Source of the DNA: an uncultured Lachnospiraceae bacterium
GTDB taxonomy: Bacteria > Bacillota > Clostridia > Lachnospirales > Lachnospiraceae
NCBI GenBank assembly: GCA_910576975.1
Contig: CAJTJY010000006.1
Span: 1 to 64,000, forward strand
Reading direction: 5' to 3'
Length of the DNA stretch: 64,000 bases
Positions 51,434 through 59,766 of this stretch are shown here, piece after piece; position 1 is the first letter of the stretch, and each line of letters starts with the position of its first letter. The notes beneath the pieces were generated by a model, which saw nothing but the letters and a program-made list of their open reading frames with translations, did not search any database and was not told the origin of the DNA. The position numbers and the translations under genes were made by a program.

Positions 51434-51780
51434 TCGTCCATCAACTCCAATTCCAGTATGATTTCGCCGTCCTCGCAATCCGCTTTTGCAATCTGGTATA
51501 TGCTTACTGCGCCCGCTTCCTCAATCTCAATATTTCGGTCTTTTTTTGGCACAAAACCCAAATCACGCAGGGCGATATATACCAGACAATTTGCCCGGTA
51601 TATACCCTCTGCGTGGTCTTCTCCTGCCCTCTGCCGTTCCTCTGCCGCCGTATGGTCAATGATTGCCGGGACAGTATATTGCTTTTCCAGATACCAGATA
51701 TTTGTTTCGTGTGCAAATTCTGCCGGATTGTGGAAAACTTTCATATCGCTGTCAAGCAGTGCCTTGAAATCCCCCGTCAT
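51430..51780 (-). CDS. Head-tail connector protein
   Basis: A 116-residue acidic protein between the major capsid and gpZ-like genes. The start overlaps the capsid stop by 4 nt. F-H-N-P-A-E-F-A-H and V-P-A-I-I-D-H-T-A occur in FII-like neck proteins of lambda-type heads. Called mainly by order and size. Confidence 0.72.
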   Translation of the reverse strand: MTGDFKALLDSDMKVFHNPAEFAHETNIWYLEKQYTVPAIIDHTAAEERQRAGEDHAEGIYRANCLVYIALRDLGFVPKKDRNIEIEEAGAVSIYQIAKADCEDGEIILELELMDE

Positions 51781-52832
51781 ACGGGCTGCGCCACAAACCA
51801 GCTGTCCACGTCATGCGGTACACACAATGGCGCAGAAGAAATATTGAGAAATCTCCTTGCTGGTCTGCGCTTCGTCCATGTGTCCGGCACAAGCTTTCCT
51901 TCGACTGTGCGGAAGTTTCCGTTAGGTTCATCAATCAGCGTGATTGCGCCGTAATACATGGACCATCCCGGATTGCTGGAAAGTAGTGCAAGCTGATTTT
52001 CCGGGACAAGCGGCTTTTCTTCCTTGTTTTCCGGGTCTGTCCAATCGTCCAGATACCATTCATTATACTTGTAGATATCCATTCCTATTTCATGGATAGT
52101 GCCGATATATGTCACACCATCCGGCAACTGGCGGGGCTGGATGACCGCCAGATTGTAGTTCCTCACGTCCAGCAGTTCTTTTACTTTCGGATGGTTCACA
52201 AACGCTGCCGCAACGGTCTTCCCCATAACGCAAATGTCGCAGTTCAGAAAGCCTTTCCTCTGTACTGTTTCATGCCAGCGTTTCAGGTCCTCAATGGGGT
52301 TGCTGGCTTCGTTCGTCCACTTATCAGCTGCCTTTGTGATTGTTTCCTTGTTGGAAAATCCAAAAGTGATAACCTCGTTCACCCCGTCACCGATAATGGG
52401 AATTGACCCGGTGAAGATGGTCTGGGCGCACATCAATTCTTCACGGCGGGTTATCTGTTCCCGCAGTTCAATGAAATCATCTGCCATCTTTTGCACCGCC
52501 CTCTGTGCTGGTGTCCTCCCGGAATAAGGGTTTTCCCCTGCGCTTCGTTTCAGCAAATCATCAATAGTCGTTATCTTATCCGGCGCAACCAGCGGCGGGG
52601 TATATGTCTCTGTCCTATATCCCGTATTCGGTACGACCTTTCCCCCAATCAGTCTTGATACAAACGGTGCGACTTTGCGGCTTCCTTTCTTGAAGTCCAC
52701 ATCCACCGTTTCTGTCACAAAGGTCTTTTCATGCTTGAAAAACGTGCTTCTAAAAAAAGTCCTTACCGGGGGCAGCTTCTGAATAACCCGATCCATTGTT
52801 CTCGGTTCATAAATAGATACTTCGTTTGCCAT
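51777..52832 (-). CDS. Major capsid protein (lambda gpE-like)
   Basis: A 351-residue capsid protein. It has the E-family features: F-F-R-S-T-F-F-K near residue 28, T-V-D-V-D-F-K-K-G near 44, D-D-L-L-K-R near 88, and a C-terminal P-N-G-N-F-R-T-V. It lies directly after the gpD-like decoration gene as in lambda, so the phage has a lambda-type HK97-fold head. Confidence 0.93.
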   Translation of the reverse strand: MANEVSIYEPRTMDRVIQKLPPVRTFFRSTFFKHEKTFVTETVDVDFKKGSRKVAPFVSRLIGGKVVPNTGYRTETYTPPLVAPDKITTIDDLLKRSAGENPYSGRTPAQRAVQKMADDFIELREQITRREELMCAQTIFTGSIPIIGDGVNEVITFGFSNKETITKAADKWTNEASNPIEDLKRWHETVQRKGFLNCDICVMGKTVAAAFVNHPKVKELLDVRNYNLAVIQPRQLPDGVTYIGTIHEIGMDIYKYNEWYLDDWTDPENKEEKPLVPENQLALLSSNPGWSMYYGAITLIDEPNGNFRTVEGKLVPDTWTKRRPARRFLNISSAPLCVPHDVDSWFVAQPV

Positions 52833-52847
52833 TGTCCTTTTGTCCTC

Positions 52848-53177
52848 CTATCTCAAAAAGATAGACAGCTTGCGCAAGCTGTCCTTAATGTCTTCGATTG
52901 CCACGCCCTCCGGCATATTGAGTGCGTCAGCGAAAAACTCACCCGTCATGTAATATACAACGGGTTCACCCTTTTCTGCCGCTTCTGCCGTAACTCCGAC
53001 CACATCCCCCGTGGTTGCTGCCGCCACTGCGACAATCTCCCCGGCTCCGTTCACGGTCACGGGCGTATGCTCTGCCAGCTTCTCCCCCGCCGTCCCGGTT
53101 TCCGGCAGCGTGGGGAAGTCCCCGGCAAAGAAGTTTTTAGGCTCTGTGCTTCTGGTTTCCACTGCGTATCTTGCCAT
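52848..53177 (-). CDS. Head decoration protein (gpD-like)
   Basis: A 109-residue beta-rich protein with K-N-F-F-A-G-D-F-P-T, P-V-T-V-N-G-A-G-E-I, and V-V-Y-Y-M-T-G-E-F, the lambda D fold pattern. It trims the capsid threefolds. Position between scaffold and capsid genes is canonical. Confidence 0.87.
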   Translation of the reverse strand: MARYAVETRSTEPKNFFAGDFPTLPETGTAGEKLAEHTPVTVNGAGEIVAVAAATTGDVVGVTAEAAEKGEPVVYYMTGEFFADALNMPEGVAIEDIKDSLRKLSIFLR

Positions 53178-53193
53178 CTTCCTTTACCTCCCC

Positions 53194-53568
53194 TTAATCA
53201 AATTTCAGTGCGTCAATGGCTGCGTCAAACGGGTTCTTCCCGTCTTCGCCGCCCCCTGCTGCCCCTGCCACCCCGTTCACGCCGGAAGCGTCAGCGTCAG
53301 CGTTTCGGTTCTGGATGTACTGCCCGCCCTGCTTGTTCTGTTCGGCAATGATTTTCATTGCCGTCTGCTCTGCGGTGCAGGGGTTCACAAATTTTGCGTC
53401 AGAAACAATGTCCGCATAATTGCCGCCCGCCATATCCTCAATAGCCTTGATACGGCTTCTTTCTGCCGCCGTTGCCGCTGCTGCCGCTTCGTTCTGGATG
53501 GTTGCCACTAAATCCGGGTATGCGGCTTTCAGTGCGTCAACCGTTCCAATGTTTTCAACTGCTGCCAT
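53194..53568 (-). CDS. Nested scaffold protein (Nu3-like)
   Basis: Inside and in frame with the protease gene, ATG 53568 is preceded at 8 nt by an excellent AAAGGAGG (53577-53584). The 124-residue product (M-A-A-V-E-N-I-G-T-V) is Ala-rich, with a helical first half (A-A-A-A-A-T-A-A-E-R-S-R-I) and Gly-rich linker plus an end F-D-A-A-I-D-A-L-K-F-D, the classic scaffold layout. Lambda C/Nu3 has the same arrangement. Confidence 0.82.
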   Translation of the reverse strand: MAAVENIGTVDALKAAYPDLVATIQNEAAAAATAAERSRIKAIEDMAGGNYADIVSDAKFVNPCTAEQTAMKIIAEQNKQGGQYIQNRNADADASGVNGVAGAAGGGEDGKNPFDAAIDALKFD

Positions 53569-54426
53569 TTCTTTTTCCTCCTTTGGCTTGTTTTTAGCTG
53601 CTGCACTTATATTTATCAAACCACCCGGATTGTGCGGGCTGTTCAATAACATCTTCGGGACCGTCTTGAATGCTGAAATGTCAATGGGTGTGGAATTGAC
53701 CACGATTTTTGAAGAATTTTCAACCACCGTGCTTGCTTCCTCAAACATCAATTCATCACAAAAGCCGTTTGTCACCGCTTCGTCACCCGTCCACCACTTT
53801 TCTTCGCTCATTAAAGCGGCTATTTCGTCAGCACCCATGCCCGTTTTCATTGCGTAAGTGTTGACTATGCTCTGCTTAATCACTTTCAGTTCGTCAGCCA
53901 TCTTTTCAAAGTCTTCCGCTCTGAAAGTGTCCCAGACGGTCATTGCCGGGTCATGTATCATGAAAACGCCGTTTCTGGCTATTTTTATTGTGTCCCCAGC
54001 CATTGCAATGATTGTGGCTGCGGAAGCCGCCCAGCCGTCAATCTTCACCGTTATTTTCGCCGTGTGGTCCTTTAATCTGGTGAAAATCGCATTTGCTGCG
54101 AACACGTCACCGCCGCCGCTGTTAATGCGCACGACTATTTCCGGCACGTCCCCCAGCGCAGCAAGTTCCTTGTTGAATTGCTGCGGGGTCACTCTGTCTT
54201 CCCACCAGCTTTGCTGGCTGCTTATCGGTCCATATAGAAGCATTTCCGGGGGGTTCGTTTCCGTCCCCGGTATGAAGTCCCAGAATTTATTTTCCGTCAC
54301 CCCCTGCGGGTTCTGCTGGCTTCCCCTGCTGCCCTGCTGGTTCTTCTGGTCCGCCCCCTGCGGGTTCTGTCCCTGCTGGCTCTGCCCCTGCTGGTTGCTG
54401 TTTCTGTTTTTCATTCCCTTTGGCAA
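53194..54426 (-). CDS. ClpP-type prohead protease with fused scaffold region
   Basis: The start is TTG 54426 behind GAGGTGAAGAAAG. The 410-residue protein has a Gln/Asn-rich N-terminus (1-45), then an S49/ClpP-like protease: R-I-N-S-G-G-G-D-V near residue 98, catalytic Ser in W-A-A-S-A-A-T near 129, His in F-M-I-H-D near 151. From residue 287 the sequence becomes the scaffold, which is also produced separately from an internal start. Its first 140 nt overlap the portal gene in another frame. Confidence 0.93.
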   Translation of the reverse strand: MPKGMKNRNSNQQGQSQQGQNPQGADQKNQQGSRGSQQNPQGVTENKFWDFIPGTETNPPEMLLYGPISSQQSWWEDRVTPQQFNKELAALGDVPEIVVRINSGGGDVFAANAIFTRLKDHTAKITVKIDGWAASAATIIAMAGDTIKIARNGVFMIHDPAMTVWDTFRAEDFEKMADELKVIKQSIVNTYAMKTGMGADEIAALMSEEKWWTGDEAVTNGFCDELMFEEASTVVENSSKIVVNSTPIDISAFKTVPKMLLNSPHNPGGLINISAAAKNKPKEEKEMAAVENIGTVDALKAAYPDLVATIQNEAAAAATAAERSRIKAIEDMAGGNYADIVSDAKFVNPCTAEQTAMKIIAEQNKQGGQYIQNRNADADASGVNGVAGAAGGGEDGKNPFDAAIDALKFD

Positions 54427-55945
54427 CTTTCTTCACCTCGCTCAATTTCTTTTCTTCCTGCTTCAACTGGTCTGCGTTACTGTAATAATCGCCGCCCGTC
54501 ATTTCCCTTGTTTCGCTGCTTCTCGTTGAAAATCCGTTCTGCACCCTCTTTTCCGCTGCGGTCACTTCCTTTACCGGGTCAAGGATACCTTTTGCCGGTC
54601 CGTTCCACTCTGCCCGGCAGTATGCCTTTCTGATTAGCGGGTCAGTGAAGAAGCCGGGGGCGGCAATCCTTTTCTTTGCCACGGCTTCTGTCAGCCATTC
54701 TTCATAAATCGGCTGGCAGAAATCAGCCGCAAGCCATGCCCGGTACATACGGAACATTTTCCACGCTTCTTCCAGTGCGCCCTTGCTTGCCGTATAGGAC
54801 GCATTGAACCGCTTCACAAGCAGTTCATAGGGGATTTCAAGGGAAGCCCCTATTTGCTGGCATATCGCTTCAACGAACATGGAAAAATTGCTGTTCGGTC
54901 TTCCGGGGTTCGTGTCATGCACTTTCTCACCGGGGTTCAAATCCATAATCACGCCGGGACCCAGTTCAAGGCTGCTTTCGTCCTCTGCGTCAATCTGCTG
55001 TTCTTCTGGTATCATTGAACCAACTGCGCCGTCCTCGCTTGCGTCCTCTTTCTCAATGAATACAGAAAACATCCCGGACACTACCGCCGCCACAAGTTCT
55101 GCGTCCGTGTACTTCCCCAGCTGTTTCAGACTTTCAATGACCGGGGCAAGGAACGGAACGCCCCTGCGCTGCCCTATCCTCTCACGGGTCATAATGTGCA
55201 GCACGTTTCTTCTTCCCGTCCTGCTGCCGTATGCTTCCACCCTCTGCCACTTAATGTCCGTCACCTCATAGGACAATGGGTGCTGGTCTGAAATGTGGTA
55301 CGCCACAACTTCCCCATCCGGGGCGCACTCAACGCCGCCGACAATCTTATTGTCGTATGTGTCGCAGTAGTCCGGGCTGGAAAGCCTGTCAGCTTCCACC
55401 AGCTGCACCCGCAAATCATACGGCTGGTTCTTCCTCGGCTTTATTGGCAGCAATGCCAGACAGTCCCCAGACATAAGCCAGTTAAGGAAAGCCAGCTGCT
55501 GCAACTCATAGAAATTATCAATTCTCTGTATGTCGCAATCCGGGCTTTCTGCCCACAACTGCCATTCCCGTTCAATCTGCTTTTCCAGCTTCTGCGCCTG
55601 CGCCGCCGTTATCCCTAAAACATCCCGGTCAATGGACGGCTTCAAGTTAAGACCACGCCCCACAACATTTGTCCGCATGGTCTTGACTGCGCCGTTTGCC
55701 ACTGGTACGCCCATATACAAATCACGGCTGCGCTGCCGCAGTACCGAAACATTGTCTTCTATGTCCTCACGGTGCGACCCTCCGGCAAAAAGCCAGCCTT
55801 TCAGCGATTTCTTGAACGTGCTTGCGCCGTAATTCCCATATCCGCTGTTCAATATCTGCATTTTCTGCCTTGCCGCAGCCCTTTGAAGCCCTTTCTGCGG
55901 TGCGACCGTTGCAACGGCTCTGTCAATCAATGTCGCAATGCCCAT
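54287..55945 (-). CDS. Portal protein (lambda family)
   Basis: The start is ATG 55945 (M-G-I-A-T-L-I) after GGAGGTGAAAAG. The 552-residue protein is of the lambda portal family: N-Y-G-A-S near residue 48, the R-S-R-D-L-Y-M-G-V-P segment near 80, and S-Y-T-A-S-K-G-A-L-E-E-A near 395. The C-terminal 50 residues are A-G/E-P-A-G-G repeats overlapping the protease gene start. It forms the DNA entry channel. Confidence 0.94.
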   Translation of the reverse strand: MGIATLIDRAVATVAPQKGLQRAAARQKMQILNSGYGNYGASTFKKSLKGWLFAGGSHREDIEDNVSVLRQRSRDLYMGVPVANGAVKTMRTNVVGRGLNLKPSIDRDVLGITAAQAQKLEKQIEREWQLWAESPDCDIQRIDNFYELQQLAFLNWLMSGDCLALLPIKPRKNQPYDLRVQLVEADRLSSPDYCDTYDNKIVGGVECAPDGEVVAYHISDQHPLSYEVTDIKWQRVEAYGSRTGRRNVLHIMTRERIGQRRGVPFLAPVIESLKQLGKYTDAELVAAVVSGMFSVFIEKEDASEDGAVGSMIPEEQQIDAEDESSLELGPGVIMDLNPGEKVHDTNPGRPNSNFSMFVEAICQQIGASLEIPYELLVKRFNASYTASKGALEEAWKMFRMYRAWLAADFCQPIYEEWLTEAVAKKRIAAPGFFTDPLIRKAYCRAEWNGPAKGILDPVKEVTAAEKRVQNGFSTRSSETREMTGGDYYSNADQLKQEEKKLSEVKKVAKGNEKQKQQPAGAEPAGTEPAGGGPEEPAGQQGKPAEPAGGDGK

Positions 55946-55980
55946 TCCCTTTTCACCTCCCGTCTGCCGCACTGCATGAA

Positions 55981-56006
55981 AAAAGCACCGTTTGACGGGT
56001 GCTTTT
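55981..56006 (-). terminator. Terminator-like hairpin inside the head operon
   Basis: AAAAGCACC (55981-55989) and GGTGCTTTT (55998-56006) pair perfectly; the minus strand continues with TTTTC. It sits in the 160-nt gap between the gpW-like and portal genes. It may attenuate transcription, or be read through by an antitermination mechanism. Confidence 0.6.
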
Positions 56007-56105
56007 CGTGTCTGCCTATTTATTCACGCTATCATTTTATACCGTATTTGCGGGAAATGGGGGGAAATAAACCGCCAAAAAGGGAAATTGCGGGAAATGT
56101 TTTGC

Positions 56106-56342
56106 TTACAAATCACGGGGTACGGCACGATATGCCCGGTTTCTCCCTCCCCGCTTCTTTGCGTTCTCCAATGCTATTACCTTTTTGTTCCAGTAGTCAA
56201 TAGTGTTCCGTATCTCCGCAAGGTCAGCTTTCGTCATGACCCTGCTTCCGATTGTGTAAGACTGCGCATTTGTCACCGCAATTTCCGCTTCAAGCCATGC
56301 GTCCAAATGCCTTTGCGCTGTTTCCAATGTTATTCCTGCCAT
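56106..56342 (-). CDS. gpW-like head-tail joining protein
   Basis: A 78-residue protein starting at 56342, sharing the A of the terminase stop. T-L-E-T-A-Q-R-H-L-D-A-W-L-E-A-E and I-G-S-R-V-M-T-K-A-D-L-A-E-I fit the gpW/DUF6148 group. Position between terminase and portal is as in lambda. Confidence 0.87.
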   Translation of the reverse strand: MAGITLETAQRHLDAWLEAEIAVTNAQSYTIGSRVMTKADLAEIRNTIDYWNKKVIALENAKKRGGRNRAYRAVPRDL

Positions 56343-58183
56343 TAGTTTACACCTCCGCTTCTCCTGCCCCTCTTTTTCCTTTTTGCGGGGCTGCTTGCTG
56401 TCTGCTGCTTCTTCTCCGGGTCTTCCGGCTTTTTCAGCGGAAGTCCCGTTATCTCAATAGCTGCCGTTGCATAATTCCGGCAGTCAAGGGCTTCATTCCT
56501 GCGGTGTTCCCCTCTGTCTTTCAGTTCCCATGCAAAATACGGTCTTCCCATCTTGTAGCGCATGACCTTTTTTTCAGAAGTCAAGCCCTTAAAATACTTT
56601 TCATCATATCCCCTGCCGTCCTCCCTCGGAAAATGGCAGAAGCCCGGTCCCGGCTCTGCCAGTTTTAATCTGTCCATTAGCCAACTTTTCCCGGTATCAA
56701 CTCCAATAATGAATAAATATGCTTGTTCACGGTTGTTTTTTGTCGGTTTCTGTATGTAAGCCGCCGCACTGTCATTGCTTCCCTTTATCGCAAAAATACG
56801 CCGATTAAAGCGGGCTTTACAAAATTTATATACTTGGTTCGCTCTATGACCGCCGCTGTCCATGCACGTTGCAATTATTTTCAATTTTGTTCCGTCCGGC
56901 TTTTCAAAAGTCTGCGATAAAAAAACATCAAGATCATTCCACACCGGGTCTTGCATATTCCCAGTATCTCCGTACAGTGCCACAAACCTTATCCCCCAGC
57001 TTTCATATTCTGGACCCCATCCGACAACCTCAATTTCAAATCTATCGTCCTGCGTGTCAACTCCTGCTGTCAGATAAAGAACGGCTTCCGGGATTTCGCA
57101 GTTGTAATTCTCCCGGCGTTTCATCAATTCTTCATCTTCTATGCTTTCCCCGTCTTCCTCCCATGTTTCCCCCAGTTCTGTATTTGTCCATACTTTCATC
57201 AGTTCCACATTGCCTTTTTTTACTTCCTCATTGGCAATCAGAAACTTTTCCACAACCTCCCGCCATGTTGAAAGCGTGGAAGCAAGTGTGTTCAAGTGAA
57301 ATCCTTTTACCTGGTTTTCTGGGTCTTCATGGATAAAGCAGCCGTCCTTGAAGCCCTCTTTCCATTCCACTTCACTTGAAATCACGCCGCACTTGCTGCA
57401 TACATAACCAATTTCCGACAAATCCTCTTTGTCAAATACAATGCCGGACCATGTAAGCGGCTGCAATTCCCCGCAGCACGGACAAGGTGCGTTCCACTCT
57501 CCCTTGCTGCTGTTCTCATACTCCACTTCAATTCTTGAAAGACCTTTTATTGTCGGCGTTGACACATCCACTTCCTTTCTATTCCAGAAAGTTGTCAACC
57601 TCTTTGCAGCAAGAAAAAGCGGGTCCCCCTCGCTTCCTGCCGTTGCCGGGTATCGGTCAATTTCATCTGCCAGCAATATTCTAATCGGGCGGGAAGCAAG
57701 GCTTGACGGGCTGTTTGCGCCCACCATTGTTACATGACCGCCCGGAAATATCTTTTGCAAGATTGTGTTTCCGCTGTTTCGGCTCTTATCATTTACTTTG
57801 TCTGTCAATACTGCCGTATCTCGCAGCATTGGTGAAAGCCTGTCTTTTGAAAATGTTTCTGCCATCTGTATTGTTGGCTGCAATACCATGATCGGTGACG
57901 GCTCATAATGGATGTAATAGCCTATTGGGTTCAAGATCATTGCGTCAGTTTTGCCGACTTGCGCAGCAGACATGACAACTACTTTTTTTATACCTATATC
58001 GGTTATTGCGTCCATGATTTCTTTCTGATATGGGGCTTTTGATGTGCGCCATCTTCCCGGCTCTGCGGACGCTTCGGAAGATAGCTGCCGGAATTTGTCT
58101 GCCCACTCCGACAATTTCAAGTCTGGCGGGGGCTTCAATACTGAATATATCCGGCTCAATAAATCAGCTGTTCTTTTCTTCAT
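56342..58183 (-). CDS. Terminase large subunit (GpA family)
   Basis: A 613-residue packaging motor. The N-terminal ATPase has the P-loop-like S-A-Q-V-G-K-T-D near residue 72 and Walker B L-L-A-D-E-I-D-R-Y near 172; the C-terminal nuclease includes T-A-G-V-D-T-Q-D-D-R-F near 370. GpA-type enzymes cut cos ends, so packaging from cohesive ends is expected. Its start overlaps the Nu1-like gene by 20 nt. Confidence 0.94.
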   Translation of the reverse strand: MKKRTADLLSRIYSVLKPPPDLKLSEWADKFRQLSSEASAEPGRWRTSKAPYQKEIMDAITDIGIKKVVVMSAAQVGKTDAMILNPIGYYIHYEPSPIMVLQPTIQMAETFSKDRLSPMLRDTAVLTDKVNDKSRNSGNTILQKIFPGGHVTMVGANSPSSLASRPIRILLADEIDRYPATAGSEGDPLFLAAKRLTTFWNRKEVDVSTPTIKGLSRIEVEYENSSKGEWNAPCPCCGELQPLTWSGIVFDKEDLSEIGYVCSKCGVISSEVEWKEGFKDGCFIHEDPENQVKGFHLNTLASTLSTWREVVEKFLIANEEVKKGNVELMKVWTNTELGETWEEDGESIEDEELMKRRENYNCEIPEAVLYLTAGVDTQDDRFEIEVVGWGPEYESWGIRFVALYGDTGNMQDPVWNDLDVFLSQTFEKPDGTKLKIIATCMDSGGHRANQVYKFCKARFNRRIFAIKGSNDSAAAYIQKPTKNNREQAYLFIIGVDTGKSWLMDRLKLAEPGPGFCHFPREDGRGYDEKYFKGLTSEKKVMRYKMGRPYFAWELKDRGEHRRNEALDCRNYATAAIEITGLPLKKPEDPEKKQQTASSPAKRKKRGRRSGGVN

Positions 58184-58652
58184 CCTCTACCGCATACCCA
58201 AACAGTTTTTGAAAGTCTGCCAGTTCTTCTAGTGCTTCATCAATCGCCGCTTTTAGCAACTTGAAAATTTCTGTCTGGTCCTTTTTCTTTGATAGTATCG
58301 GGCTTTGTTTTGCGGGGATCGCCATAAGTCTTGTTTTGAATTTTATTAAAGTGTCAGTCATGACCTTTTCAATTTCCTCTGTTTCGTGCAACTCGTTTTT
58401 GCGCAGCCGCAATTCAAGTTCTTGACTTTCCCGCTTTGCCCGCACCAGCTTTGCCCGTTCCGTGTTGTAGTCAACGCTGGTTTCCGTTGGGCTGTTCTTC
58501 CGCAGATAGTTTATATATTCGTGGGTCACGGTCTTTAGATCATACAGTCCCAGTCTATATTCAGTTATGATTTTTTCTTTGCGCAGCTGCCGCACCCGGC
58601 TTTCTGTCAAATCCAGCCACGCCGCAACCGCCTTGACGGTATATAATTTCAA
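58164..58652 (-). CDS. Terminase small subunit (Nu1-like)
   Basis: The start chosen is TTG 58652 (M-K-L-Y-T-V-K) because AAAGGGGG lies 7 nt before; the longer ATG form at 58691 has no site and would add a basic leader. The 162-residue protein has an N-terminal winged helix-turn-helix (V-K-A-V-A-A-W-L-D-L-T, R-V-R-Q-L-R-K) and a coiled coil (S-Q-E-L-E-L-R-L-R-K), as in lambda Nu1. It recognises cos and activates GpA. Confidence 0.87.
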   Translation of the reverse strand: MKLYTVKAVAAWLDLTESRVRQLRKEKIITEYRLGLYDLKTVTHEYINYLRKNSPTETSVDYNTERAKLVRAKRESQELELRLRKNELHETEEIEKVMTDTLIKFKTRLMAIPAKQSPILSKKKDQTEIFKLLKAAIDEALEELADFQKLFGYAVEDEEKNS

Positions 58653-58771
58653 AACCGTACCCCCTTTATTATTTTTCCGGCGTTTCCGCAAGCAGAAATT
58701 TTTATTTTTTATCTAGGCAAGGCGTGGGCGTCACCGTACCCTCACCCCTCCCCGGACGCTGAAAGAACCTA
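58653..58771. other. Probable cos region
   Basis: The only non-coding DNA around the terminase genes: A/T-rich on the left and GC-rich with short direct repeats on the right (GGCGTGGGCGTC, CCCTCACCCCTCCCC). In lambda the cos site lies directly before nu1; the same place here makes this the likely packaging site, with no sequence proof. Confidence 0.4.
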
Positions 58772-59590
58772 TCACGGCAGCCCGCCGCCGTCCCCGTCCT
58801 CTGCCCAGTCTTCGTCTTCCGGGTCAATGTCTATCTCGCCAGTCAACTTCTGTTTCATCAGTTCAAGTCTTCGTTCTTCCAGTTGTAGTCTTCGGCTCTC
58901 CATCTCATGCGCCTTGATACTGTCAAGCTGCTTGATGATACGCCCATGCAGTTTGTTCAGTTCAGCTTCCACTTTCATTGCCCTATCAAATGGGCTGGAT
59001 TTAATGATGGATTTCATAGCCGTTTTGAAGCACTCCCCCTGCTGCCCCTCTATTGCTTCCGGGTCTTCTGCTTCCCCTGCCGCAATGCCCGTGCTTTCCT
59101 CTGCTTGCTTATCCTCCATGCTCTTAGGTACAATCATGTGTACTATTTTATCAGTGTAGAAGCCCCCTGCTTCCGGGGCTTCGTATTCTGCCAGCAGTTT
59201 TTCAAGGTACGCTTTGCGCAGATAAAGGGCTTGCAATTCAGCCATCATGTGCGGCATTGCTTCTGCCGTCTTCATGTTTCGGATTTCCTCTGCCTTTTCC
59301 GGGGGAATGTCCTCAAATCCGGCTTGTGCAAATGCCCCGTGTGTGACCGCATTTTTATTGCCTTTTTTTGCCGGGGTTTTTCCTGCCGCATTTTTATTGC
59401 CTTTTTGACCTCCCCTTTTTCTGGGCTTCTTTTTCAAGGCTTCGTCCCACTTGTCTTCCGACTTCCATTTTCTGATGCGGCTTTCCGGCACACCCGCCAG
59501 CTTCGCAAGTTCTGCCGTGCTTATTTTCCCATCATTTTCAACGTATCTTTCCAGCGACAAATCCCGCTGCGGGTTTCTCGGTCTTCCCAT
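58772..59590 (-). CDS. Second small terminase-like protein (XtmA type)
   Basis: A 272-residue protein starting at ATG 59590 behind GGAGGTGAAGCAG. Residues 1-50 form a helix-turn-helix (I-S-T-A-E-L-A-K-L-A-G-V, R-I-R-K-W-K); then the basic G-Q-K-G-N-K-N-A-A-G stretch typical of PBSX XtmA-like terminase small subunits, and a long helical oligomerisation part with L-E-E-R-R-L-E-L-M-K. Such proteins usually pair with Terminase_6-type large subunits rather than GpA. Here it precedes a complete Nu1/GpA pair. It could be a second packaging factor, a decoy, or a late regulator. Confidence 0.82.
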   Translation of the reverse strand: MGRPRNPQRDLSLERYVENDGKISTAELAKLAGVPESRIRKWKSEDKWDEALKKKPRKRGGQKGNKNAAGKTPAKKGNKNAVTHGAFAQAGFEDIPPEKAEEIRNMKTAEAMPHMMAELQALYLRKAYLEKLLAEYEAPEAGGFYTDKIVHMIVPKSMEDKQAEESTGIAAGEAEDPEAIEGQQGECFKTAMKSIIKSSPFDRAMKVEAELNKLHGRIIKQLDSIKAHEMESRRLQLEERRLELMKQKLTGEIDIDPEDEDWAEDGDGGGLP

Positions 59591-59766
59591 CCTGCTTCAC
59601 CTCCTTTTCGTTTGTTTTCATTCTTCCCAGTTTCGGAAACTTACGGAAGTATAAATATTTTTTATGCTTTCAAATTTTGGTTTTTGGCTTTCGGACAACG
59701 TATTTCAAGCGCATTTTCACAATCCCATTATATCAAAAGACTGTGTGCAATGGCGGGCAATCATTT
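59591..59766 (-). promoter_or_regulatory. Late promoter region with an operator motif
   Basis: One exact operator copy (ACTTACGGAAGT, 59639-59650) with a half copy beside it (TTTCGGAAAC, 59631-59640), about 50 nt before the start of the packaging genes. A TATAAT (minus strand, about 59734-59739) has no good -35 at 17 nt, as expected for an activator-dependent late promoter controlled by the ArpU-like protein encoded just upstream. Confidence 0.6.
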
